Shown: piece after piece, positions 1 to 5,273 of the stretch | Numbering within the stretch: the stretch's first letter is position 1 | Layout: each line of letters starts with the position of its first letter | Source of the DNA: Clostridia bacterium | GTDB lineage: Bacteria > Bacillota > Clostridia > Christensenellales > DUVY01 | Length of the DNA stretch: 5,273 nt | Reading direction: 5' to 3' | Assembly: GCA_026001225.1 (NCBI GenBank) | Contig: BNZQ01000091.1 | Span: 1 to 5,273 of the forward strand | The notes under the pieces: model-generated | What the model was told of the DNA's origin: nothing | The model's input: the letters and a program-made list of their open reading frames with translations, nothing else | Database searches by the model: none | Translations under genes and position numbers: made by a program

Positions 1-1390
1 ACTCGGACTGCTGCAAATCCAGCCATTGCAGAATTTGCGGAATGTCGCCCTCCTGCACGTCTTTTTTGAAAATGGCGAAGGTTTGGGGTTGGGACTCCCG
101 TTGGGAAAAGAACTCGAAACGCGGGTCCTTCTCGATATGCAAATGCAGCTTGCGGTACCGAACCGTCTTGCTTGTGGCAAAATTCGTCGCTTTGTCCGGC
201 TGCAGCGCAATTTCATTGGCCGCGGTCGCGTTTTCGTAGGTCACGGCGTAATAGCCCTTGTTCAGCTCCGCCTGAACGTCGCTGTACTTGGTGACCAGCC
301 CGTAATCCGACGTCAGCCGCTTTGCGGCGACCATCTGCGACCATTTTTCCAAATACGTTTTAAAGAAGTCCTGCGAGGCCATCATCTTGACCTTTTGCGA
401 GGGTACGTCCCAATAGGCAAACATCGTATTCAAATAGCCCGACGCGCCCATCAGCCGCCCCCACAACGAGGACATCAAGCTCCAATTATCGCGGTCGCTG
501 CCGTCGCCCGCCAAAATCGTGCTCACTCTGCGCCCTTGCGGCAAGGCGTATTTGTCGCCGCCGCGATCGATCGCGGCTTGGATATTTTCCAAAAACGCAT
601 AAAACTCGTCCACGCTTTTAATGTCCACGTCGAACAATTCGTCCTCGGTGAACTTGCCGTTTTCCTGGAAAATCCGCTCTAAATCAGAATTCATCAAGGC
701 GTTCGGATACGCTTCCTTCAAAATATCCTCGCGCACAAAGAAGCGGCCGTAATAGTCGTCATAGAATTCAAAGGGCATGACCTTTTGGGGATCGGCCAGC
801 GGGTCGATCGTGGACAAACTGACGTTGCCCAAACCGAACGGAACGGCGTATACCTTGCCGGTTTCCCCCTTGTTGACCGCGGTCATGTTCCAAATCGACT
901 CGGGCATACGGCGTTTGATCGTGGGGCAATAGCGGTCGATATACGGGGTCAGGTCGTACACGTCCATTTTATCCATGACCGTGGCCATCTCGAACGTACC
1001 GAACGCCGCGTGAATTTTAGTGCCGGCCATGATCTCGGCGCTCACCTTGGATCCGACCTCCATGCCGGCGTTATCGAACGAGGTACTGTTGTCGACCCCG
1101 ACGCCGGTCAAGCGTTTCAATTCGGGGCTGACCACGTCGTCGTCCTGCTTATATTTGGTAAAGCCGCCCTTTTGGTTGGCGTTCCAAATCGTCAGGTTCA
1201 TATTCTTTTGATCCCACGAGGGCAAGTCGGACGTATCGGTATACCCGTTCTTTTCCACGTTGGCGGGCAGCCACGGATAGTCCTCGGCCACATTCGCGGG
1301 CGGCTTGTTTTTTTGGCAAGCCGTGATAAACGGCAAAGTAAATACCGCCGCCAAAAACACCGCTCCGAGTTTCAAAAGCTTTTTGTTCAT
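1..1390 (-). CDS. Extracellular solute-binding lipoprotein of a carbohydrate ABC importer (partial, 3' end off window)
   Basis: This frame is open from an ATG at 1390-1388 to the left edge, giving 463 visible residues and no stop. The first residues are a lipoprotein signal: MNKK with basic residues, a hydrophobic stretch at about residues 8-23, and the lipobox I-T-A-C with the lipidated cysteine at residue 25. A short lysine- and proline-rich linker follows, then a mature domain opening with NLTIWNA (about residues 65-71), the usual first beta strand of family-1-like sugar-binding proteins. Other typical parts are a YAVPFGLGN segment (181-189) and the acidic and aromatic-rich middle. LplA-type relatives usually run to about 500-560 residues, so perhaps the last 40-100 are missing. 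The protein should sit on the outer face of the membrane and hand substrate to the two permeases encoded upstream. GAGG about 9 bases before the ATG can serve as ribosome binding site. The ligand is unknown. The family is clear; the substrate is not. Confidence 0.9.
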   Translation of the reverse strand, partial: MNKKLLKLGAVFLAAVFTLPFITACQKNKPPANVAEDYPWLPANVEKNGYTDTSDLPSWDQKNMNLTIWNANQKGGFTKYKQDDDVVSPELKRLTGVGVDNSTSFDNAGMEVGSKVSAEIMAGTKIHAAFGTFEMATVMDKMDVYDLTPYIDRYCPTIKRRMPESIWNMTAVNKGETGKVYAVPFGLGNVSLSTIDPLADPQKVMPFEFYDDYYGRFFVREDILKEAYPNALMNSDLERIFQENGKFTEDELFDVDIKSVDEFYAFLENIQAAIDRGGDKYALPQGRRVSTILAGDGSDRDNWSLMSSLWGRLMGASGYLNTMFAYWDVPSQKVKMMASQDFFKTYLEKWSQMVAAKRLTSDYGLVTKYSDVQAELNKGYYAVTYENATAANEIALQPDKATNFATSKTVRYRKLHLHIEKDPRFEFFSQRESQPQTFAIFKKDVQEGDIPQILQWLDLQQSE

Positions 1391-1416
1391 TTCTCCATAC
1401 CTCGCTTTTTTTATTT

Positions 1417-1425
1417 TTTATAGCA
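1417..1425 (-). promoter_or_regulatory. Possible extended -10 promoter for the lipoprotein gene
   Basis: The minus strand reads TGCTATAAA, matching the TG-n-TATAAT pattern of an extended -10 box at five of six hexamer bases plus the TG. I see no good -35 box at 16-18 bases upstream, which extended -10 promoters can tolerate. A start about 7 bases downstream would leave a short leader of about 20 bases carrying the GAGG ribosome binding site. The A/T-rich surroundings make chance matches likely. Confidence 0.35.
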
Positions 1426-1427
1426 GG

Positions 1428-1435
1428 CCCGTTTG
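1428..1435 (-). repeat. Third copy of the palindrome arm (CAAACGGG on minus strand)
   Basis: The minus strand reads CAAACGGG here, identical to the first arm of the palindrome at 1510-1503. It can therefore pair with the palindrome's second arm (1498-1491) over exactly 8 bp and enclose the 12-bp stem-loop. It also lies two bases upstream of the extended -10-like box of the lipoprotein gene. Whether it acts as an RNA arm, as an operator half-site, or arises by chance cannot be decided from one sequence. Confidence 0.55.
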
Positions 1436-1457
1436 CTTGTTCTTTGATATCCTCTTT

Positions 1458-1488
1458 TTTTTCGGGAAACCTTTGATTTCCCGAAAAA
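1458..1488 (-). repeat. 12-bp stem-loop in the permease to lipoprotein gap
   Basis: The arms at 1458-1469 (tttttcgggaaa on the plus strand) and 1477-1488 (tttcccgaaaaa) are exact reverse complements around a 7-base loop. On the minus strand the 3' side is followed by a run of A, not T, so it is not a typical intrinsic terminator. Its first minus-strand arm contains the five T residues that form the tail of the adjacent palindromic hairpin. It could protect or mark a processed 5' end of the lipoprotein mRNA. Confidence 0.75.
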
Positions 1489-1511
1489 TTCAAACGGGGT
1501 ACCCCGTTTGA
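1484..1511 (-). terminator. Candidate intrinsic terminator or attenuator after the permease pair
   Basis: Reading on the minus strand, a stem with arms CAAACGGG and CCCGTTTG and loop GTAC is followed after one or two A residues by TTTTT (1488-1484). It starts about 40 bases beyond the permease stop codon. The stem is GC-containing and perfect, but the T-run is only five long and is followed by C, so termination may be partial. On the plus strand there is no T-run after the stem, so it fits leftward transcription only. Partial termination here would reduce read-through into the binding-protein gene unless that gene has its own promoter. Confidence 0.5.
1490..1511. repeat. Perfect 22-base palindrome
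   Basis: The plus strand reads TCAAACGGGGT followed directly by its exact reverse complement ACCCCGTTTGA, with no spacer. As RNA it would fold with a four-base GTAC loop. As DNA its dyad symmetry would also suit binding by a dimeric repressor. It lies between the second permease and the lipoprotein gene. Confidence 0.85.
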
Positions 1512-1550
1512 CTGTCCCGCCGCGCGTTCCCGCGCCCTTGCGCTTCCGCG

Positions 1551-2489
1551 CTATTCCTTAACGCTGCCGATCATTACGCCTTGTATAAAGTACTTCTGCA
1601 CGAACGGATAGACCAAAATAATCGGCAGCGTGGATACGATAATCTGCGCGCTCATCACCGCCTCTCCGGTCATGTTCTGCGTGATGTCGCCGATGTTTCT
1701 GCCCGAGGCGATCGCCGCGTCGATCAGCTGCTGTATGCGCTCGGATTCCTTTAAGACCTGTTGCAAGTTATATTGCAGCGTGTACAAGTCGGGGTCGCGG
1801 ATATAGTACAGTGTCGTCGTCCAATCGTTCCAATGGAATACCGCGTTCCACAGCAGAATCGTCGCCACGATCGGCAAGGACAGCGGAAGCATGATCTTGA
1901 ACAAGATAAGAATTTCGCTCGCGCCGTCGATCCGTGCCGACTCGCGCAAGGAATCGGGAACATTGGCTAAATACGTCCGGATGACCGCCATGTTGAAAAA
2001 ATTAAAGCCGACCGGCAGCACGTACACCAAAAAATTGTTGGTTATGTGTATGCGGGAATACAGCACGTAGGTCGGGATCAGACCGCCGCCAAAGAACATC
2101 GGCACCGTCAAATAGGCCAAAATCACGCCGCGTCCGCGCAAGCCCTTGCGCAAGAACGCATAAGAGGCGAAATAGGTGACCAGCAGCGCCCACACCGAAC
2201 CGATTACGGTCCGCAAAATTGTCACGGTAAAGCCCTTGATCGTTTCGGAATAACTCAAGATCATCCATAGGTTGCTGAACGTAGGCTTCCGGGGCCAAAG
2301 GCCGATGCCGCCCAGCGAGGTGTCCTCCGCCTTGTTGAGCGATTTTGCCAGCACGTTGATATAGGGCGCCAGGAATACAAAGCTCAGAAGTATCATCAAA
2401 ATGACGTTCAGAATGATAAACGCCTTGTACGCGCCCGAATACCGCTTCCACGGGGAAATTTTATATTGTTTTGCGTTTCCTTTATTCAT
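1551..2489 (-). CDS. Carbohydrate ABC transporter permease, LplC/YtcP type
   Basis: This is a 312-residue inner-membrane permease of the MalG-like branch, which forms half of the translocation channel. About six hydrophobic segments are visible, near residues 22-43, 86-112, 121-146, 152-172, 201-220 and 279-297. The EAA loop that contacts the ATPase is at about 183-202 (ESARIDGASEILILFKIMLP), between segments 4 and 5. The C-terminus, KYFIQGVMIGSVKE, is a hallmark of the LplC/YtcP family, and the length is normal for it. I chose the ATG at 2489 because a perfect AGGAGG (2502-2497) lies 7 bases before it. A GTG at 2507 in the same frame would add six residues, but it would lie upstream of that site and overlap the previous gene. 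The gene follows the partner permease by 11 bases, so the pair is probably co-translated and heterodimeric. No ATPase gene is adjacent. The stop is TAG at 1553-1551. Confidence 0.93.
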   Translation of the reverse strand: MNKGNAKQYKISPWKRYSGAYKAFIILNVILMILLSFVFLAPYINVLAKSLNKAEDTSLGGIGLWPRKPTFSNLWMILSYSETIKGFTVTILRTVIGSVWALLVTYFASYAFLRKGLRGRGVILAYLTVPMFFGGGLIPTYVLYSRIHITNNFLVYVLPVGFNFFNMAVIRTYLANVPDSLRESARIDGASEILILFKIMLPLSLPIVATILLWNAVFHWNDWTTTLYYIRDPDLYTLQYNLQQVLKESERIQQLIDAAIASGRNIGDITQNMTGEAVMSAQIIVSTLPIILVYPFVQKYFIQGVMIGSVKE

Positions 2490-2496
2490 CCTCCCG

Positions 2497-2502
2497 CCTC
2501 CT
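2497..2502 (-). promoter_or_regulatory. Strong ribosome binding site (AGGAGG) deciding the start of the second permease
   Basis: The minus strand reads AGGAGG here, then 7 bases, then ATG at 2489-2487. The site overlaps the last two bases of the TAG stop codon of the upstream permease (2503-2501). Ribosomes finishing the first permease therefore uncover or reoccupy this site, which suggests translational coupling and equal output of the two channel subunits. The site also argues against a start at the in-frame GTG at 2507. Confidence 0.8.
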
Positions 2503-3427
2503 ACCACAAGGATACCTTGCTGACTTTCTTCGATATCCAGTTCGCCCCCAAGGTCAGCGTGAGCGCGACGACGGACTGCACCAAATTGAGGGCGGTCGTC
2601 GCCTCGTACATCGCACCCGAGCCGAGGCCGTATTTATAAATGACCGTAGAGATGACCTCCGTTTGAAAATAGGCGTTCTGCAAGCCGTACACCAACTCGA
2701 AATTGGAACCGAACAGCTGGCCCATTTCCAGGATCAGCAGAATCATCGCGGTGGGCAGCAAGGCGGGCATCGTCACGTGCCAAGCCCGTTTTAGGCGGTT
2801 CGCGCCGTCCAGCGTTGCCGCCTCGTACAAGTCGGGACTGATCGCGGCGATATTGGCCAAATAGATGATAGACCCCCAACCGATACTTTTCCACACCGAC
2901 AGAAATAGGTAAATCGGGATAAAGTTGTCGGGATTCTTCAAAAAGCCGACGCGGTGCCCGGCAACCGCATTGATCAAATCATTGATGCCGCCGTATTCGG
3001 ACAGCAAGCTCGAAGCCAGGCCCGTGACCGAAATCCAAGACAGGAAATAGGGCAGATAGCTGATCGTCTGTACCGTCCGTTTGAAGACCTTTTTGTGCAG
3101 CTCGTTTAACAGCAAGGCGAAAATCAGCGGCGCGGGAAACCGCACGATCAGACTCAAAATATTGATCCAAACCGTCGGCCAAATCGCGTCGGCGAAATCG
3201 GGTACCGTAAACACATAGATGAAATGCGCAAAACCGCCGTTGGCCGCCCAAGGACTGGCAAACATGCCCTGCCGCGCGTCAAGGTCTTTAAACGCCATAA
3301 TCACACCGGGCATCGGCATATAGGAGAACACGAACACCGTGACGATCGCCGGCAACAGCAACAAATAAAACGGCATATCCTGCCGGAATTTGTGTTTCTT
3401 TTTCTTTGTCATTATCTTTTCCGTCAT
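2501..3427 (-). CDS. Carbohydrate ABC transporter permease, LplB type
   Basis: This is a 308-residue inner-membrane permease of the MalF-like/LplB branch, the channel partner of the next gene. A lysine-rich cytoplasmic start (TKKKKHKFRQ) is followed by a first membrane segment at about 19-41 ending near the typical YMPMPGVIMAFKD region. Further segments lie near 83-107, 121-143, 170-190, 219-238 and 282-298. The EAA loop is at about 202-221 (EAATLDGANRLKRAWHVTMP) and should bind a cytoplasmic ATPase. The C-terminus ends in KVSLW, as is common in this family, and the length is typical. The start at 3427 lies one base after the TAA of the oxidoreductase gene. A second ATG five codons later, before TKKKK, is possible, since neither has an outstanding ribosome binding site. 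The close packing with the enzymes upstream links uptake with metabolism of the imported compound. Confidence 0.93.
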   Translation of the reverse strand: MTEKIMTKKKKHKFRQDMPFYLLLLPAIVTVFVFSYMPMPGVIMAFKDLDARQGMFASPWAANGGFAHFIYVFTVPDFADAIWPTVWINILSLIVRFPAPLIFALLLNELHKKVFKRTVQTISYLPYFLSWISVTGLASSLLSEYGGINDLINAVAGHRVGFLKNPDNFIPIYLFLSVWKSIGWGSIIYLANIAAISPDLYEAATLDGANRLKRAWHVTMPALLPTAMILLILEMGQLFGSNFELVYGLQNAYFQTEVISTVIYKYGLGSGAMYEATTALNLVQSVVALTLTLGANWISKKVSKVSLW

Positions 3428-3428
3428 T

Positions 3429-4466
3429 TTACCGCCCTTTGCGTATTCTGACCAACCGCCGTTCCTTGTCCGACCGCGCGCAAGCCTCTAAAATTTCCAA
3501 AGCCCGCAAACCGTCCCGGCCCGTCGCTATCGGTTCCCTGCCCCGCTCAACGCTGTCGATAAACTCGTCGATCACGCCCGACCGGGTTTGGTTGTCGTTG
3601 GTCTGAATACTGCTTATGTCGTATATTGTCGTTTCGCCGCCCTTTTTCGTCACTTTCAGCGGCGCGTCCGTGAACAGTTCGATTGTCCCGCCGCTCAAAT
3701 CCACGGTCGTACCGTGATCCTCGGGTCCGTAGTGCGTCCACGAAACCGTCACTTGCGCCGCCGCGCCGCCCTCAAAATTCAGGATCATCAGCGCGTTGTC
3801 CTCTACGCCGATCGGCGACCCGTCGGCAAACGTTTTATCCGACGTCCGGAACTCGGCGTAGACGCTTTCAACCTCCGCGCCGGTCAGCCAGCGCAAAATG
3901 TCGAATTTATGTATTCCCAAATCACCCGCCGCCCCGAAACCCGCCGCGCCTTTTTGAAAGAACCACGTCCCCGCGCCCTTTTCCCGCGACCAGCTTTCCG
4001 GCCCGCCGTGACAAAACGACGCTCTGGCCGTCAGAACCTTCCCCAAGCTTCCGCCCTCAATCAAGCCTTTGGCAATCCTGTTGGCTTCAAGCAACCGCTG
4101 ATTGTGGCCGACCATCAATATTTTGCCCGCCGATTCTTGTGCGGCGAGCATTTCACGCGCCTCCGCCGCCGACGCCGCCATGGGCTTTTCGCACAAAACG
4201 TGTTTGCCCGCCCGCAAGGCCGCCGCCGTATACTCGCGGTGCGTCCGGTTGGGGGAACAAACGCTGACCGCGTCTACGCTCTTATCCGCCAGCATTTCGT
4301 CCAAGGCCGCATAAGCCCTGCCGCCGTGCAAAGCGGCCGTCTCGGCGGCGCGCCCCGGCACGGGATCGAAATAACCGGCGATGCGGACGCTGCTATTCGC
4401 CGCGTATTCCAGTATATGGCGGGTCAAGGCGATACTGCCGCACCCGATGACGCCTACGCCGATCAT
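3429..4466 (-). CDS. Gfo/Idh/MocA-family NAD(P)-dependent oxidoreductase
   Basis: This 345-residue cytoplasmic dehydrogenase is related to inositol 2-dehydrogenase and glucose-fructose oxidoreductase. An N-terminal Rossmann fold opens with GVIGCGSI (about 5-12), the glycine-rich dinucleotide site, and reaches SVCSPNRTH (68-76). The family EKP motif is at 93-95 (HVLCEKPMA), with Lys94 the expected catalytic lysine. The C-terminal alpha/beta domain has GDLGIHKFDILRWL (181-194), matching the conserved D-x-G-x-H-x-x-D signature with Asp182 and His186 near the substrate. Length and domain order are normal and the protein looks intact. Such enzymes oxidise or reduce a hydroxyl on sugars, inositols or sugar acids using NAD(P). 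The sequence alone does not give the substrate. The ATG at 4466 follows the isomerase stop by 7 bases. GAGCGGG just before it and AGAGGG 12 bases before it are only moderate ribosome binding sites, so coupling to the upstream gene is likely. Confidence 0.92.
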   Translation of the reverse strand: MIGVGVIGCGSIALTRHILEYAANSSVRIAGYFDPVPGRAAETAALHGGRAYAALDEMLADKSVDAVSVCSPNRTHREYTAAALRAGKHVLCEKPMAASAAEAREMLAAQESAGKILMVGHNQRLLEANRIAKGLIEGGSLGKVLTARASFCHGGPESWSREKGAGTWFFQKGAAGFGAAGDLGIHKFDILRWLTGAEVESVYAEFRTSDKTFADGSPIGVEDNALMILNFEGGAAAQVTVSWTHYGPEDHGTTVDLSGGTIELFTDAPLKVTKKGGETTIYDISSIQTNDNQTRSGVIDEFIDSVERGREPIATGRDGLRALEILEACARSDKERRLVRIRKGR

Positions 4467-4473
4467 ATCCCGC

Positions 4474-5235
4474 TCACGCCCTCTGATATGTTTTTAGTAT
4501 GCCCCGTATCGCCGCGTCCGCGTCGCCCGCGGGAAAGAATTCGAAGCCGGCGAAGCCCTTGTACCCCGCTTTTTGAACGGCCGCCAAGATGTAACCGTAA
4601 TTCAGCTCGCCGTTCTCCGGCTCGTGCCGGCCGGGATGCCCGGCGCAATGGATATGCCCGATCAAGTTCAGATATTTCAACAACCGGTTGGTCACGTCGC
4701 CCTCGGTGATTTGCTGGTGATAAATGTCAAACAGCATTTTCACGTTCCCGGAACCGACGGCGGTTATGATTTCCGCACATTCGTCCGAGGACGAAAGATA
4801 ATAGCCCTTGTGGTCGTAGGCGGTGTTGAGCGGCTCGACGGCCAACGTCAAGCCCTCTCCCTCTAAAACCGGCGCGCACTGCTTTAAACCCTTGACGATA
4901 CTGTCGGCTTGCGCGGCGCGGGATACGCCCGGCAATTCCGGCCCTACCTGCGTCATTATGATTTTGCAATCCAATTTACGGGCGACCGATACGGTTTCCC
5001 GGAGGCCCGCCAAATATTCGCTCCGTTTCACGGGGTCGGTCAAGTCGGAATTTCCCGTGCAGAACGCCGCGATCTCCACGCCGTTTTCCTTTGCGGCGGC
5101 GGCGGCTCCGTCAATGTCCTTCCCGGGCCAGCCCCAAAATTCCGCCGCGCGGCAACCGAGGGCAGCCGCCCGCTTTATCGCGGCAGATAACTCCGTTCCG
5201 TTGTATATCGCGTCCAAACAAAAAGATACTTTCAT
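4474..5235 (-). CDS. Hydroxypyruvate isomerase-like sugar isomerase/epimerase (TIM barrel, AP endonuclease 2 superfamily)
   Basis: This 253-residue cytoplasmic protein has about the length of E. coli hydroxypyruvate isomerase. Early strands include AAEFWGWPGKDID (30-42), typical of the Hyi group. Four likely metal ligands, one per late beta strand, can be placed: Glu135 in VEPLN, Asp170 in LFDIYHQQ, His196 in GHIHCAGHPGRHEP and Glu232 in FEFFP. The GRHEP segment (203-206 and on) with NGELNY after it is the best family signature. Members interconvert aldose and ketose forms or epimerise carbon 3 of small sugars and 3-oxo sugars, usually with a divalent metal. The neighbouring dehydrogenase may create or consume the keto form. 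The ATG at 5235 is preceded by AGAGGG, 5 bases upstream. It is probably not truncated, and the gene is the first complete one of the visible cluster. Hydroxypyruvate may not be the true substrate, so I give no gene symbol. Confidence 0.88.
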   Translation of the reverse strand: MKVSFCLDAIYNGTELSAAIKRAAALGCRAAEFWGWPGKDIDGAAAAAKENGVEIAAFCTGNSDLTDPVKRSEYLAGLRETVSVARKLDCKIIMTQVGPELPGVSRAAQADSIVKGLKQCAPVLEGEGLTLAVEPLNTAYDHKGYYLSSSDECAEIITAVGSGNVKMLFDIYHQQITEGDVTNRLLKYLNLIGHIHCAGHPGRHEPENGELNYGYILAAVQKAGYKGFAGFEFFPAGDADAAIRGILKTYQRA

Positions 5236-5253
5236 TGTCGCCCTCTTGCTTTT

Positions 5254-5266
5254 TTCAATATTTGAA
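5254..5266. repeat. Short inverted repeat upstream of the isomerase gene
   Basis: TTCAA and TTGAA flank three bases (ttcaa-tat-ttgaa on the plus strand), 18 bases before the isomerase start. On the minus strand it is directly preceded by TATATT (5270-5265), which could be a -10 box, but the expected -35 position lies outside the window. In A/T-rich DNA such a short repeat may be chance. It could be an operator or merely part of a gap within a longer operon. Confidence 0.25.
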
Positions 5267-5273
5267 TATAGCC

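Larger units (their letters stand above)
1391..1550. other. 160-base regulatory gap between permease and lipoprotein genes
   Basis: This is the only sizeable non-coding stretch in the cluster, against gaps of 1-11 bases elsewhere. From the permease side it contains a very GC-rich 40 bases (1511-1550), the palindromic terminator-like hairpin, the 12-bp stem-loop, the third CAAACGGG copy, the -10-like box, an A-rich stretch (T-runs on the plus strand at 1406-1419), and the ribosome binding site. I see no protein-coding potential of note in it. Confidence 0.8.

Noticed and set aside
26..682. A 218-codon plus-strand open frame opposite the lipoprotein gene
   Set aside because: The minus-strand frame here encodes a continuous solute-binding protein with a lipobox signal. 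The plus-strand translation resembles no family I know, and it has no convincing ribosome binding site.
1308..1314. A run of seven A residues (minus strand) just after the lipobox cysteine, considered as a phase-variation or slippage site
   Set aside because: The frame is intact, the run is short, and adjacent lysine and asparagine codons after the lipobox commonly create such runs. Nothing else suggests phase variation.
785..1423. A 212-codon plus-strand open frame opposite the lipoprotein start
   Set aside because: It is antisense to the signal peptide and N-terminal domain of the lipoprotein and continues into the structured gap. Its arginine-, glycine- and histidine-rich composition is typical of a shadow frame.
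1458..1488. The 12-bp stem-loop as a rightward (plus-strand) terminator
   Set aside because: No plus-strand gene is supported upstream, and the stem is followed by A residues rather than a T-run on that strand.
1149..1493. A 114-codon minus-strand frame that begins in the gap and overlaps the lipoprotein N-terminus
   Set aside because: It begins inside the inverted-repeat gap, is out of frame with the lipoprotein, and is highly basic with no recognisable motif. The lipobox-bearing frame is far better supported.
3588..4709. A 373-codon open frame on the plus strand, antisense to the oxidoreductase and the end of the isomerase gene
   Set aside because: It lies opposite two clearly recognised genes, spans their junction, is very rich in arginine and proline, and shows no domain I recognise. 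It is best explained by the GC-rich third positions of the real genes.

Overview
This window holds one strand-coherent gene cluster. Every gene I can support reads leftward on the minus strand, so transcription runs from about 5273 down to 1. It encodes a binding-protein-dependent carbohydrate ABC importer together with two small-molecule sugar enzymes. In transcription order these are a hydroxypyruvate-isomerase-like TIM-barrel protein (5235-4474), a Gfo/Idh/MocA-family NAD(P)-dependent oxidoreductase (4466-3429), an LplB-type permease (3427-2501), an LplC/YtcP-type permease (2489-1551), a 160-base gap rich in inverted repeats, and an extracellular solute-binding lipoprotein (from 1390, running off the left edge).

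The organism is most likely a Bacillota member (Clostridia or a Paenibacillus-like lineage). The reasons are the LplA/LplB/LplC-style transporter with no ATPase gene beside it, a strong AGGAGG ribosome binding site, and a lipobox signal peptide. Spirochaetes and some other phyla also carry such importers, so this is an inference from gene content. I see no mobile element, CRISPR array, tRNA or rRNA.

The first four genes are packed with gaps of 7, 1 and 11 bases and look like one translationally coupled transcript. A likely working model: the lipoprotein captures a sugar, sugar acid or oligosaccharide outside the membrane, the two permeases import it using a shared ATPase encoded elsewhere, and the oxidoreductase and isomerase/epimerase interconvert the imported compound. 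The exact substrate cannot be read from the sequence.

The most interesting non-coding part is the 1391-1550 gap. It holds a 22-base perfect palindrome followed on the minus strand by a T-run (terminator-like), a second 12-bp stem-loop whose left arm contains that same T-run, and a third copy of the palindrome arm just upstream of an extended -10-like box. This layout could be an attenuator or processing site, or an operator set, that sets binding-protein expression separately from the permeases.
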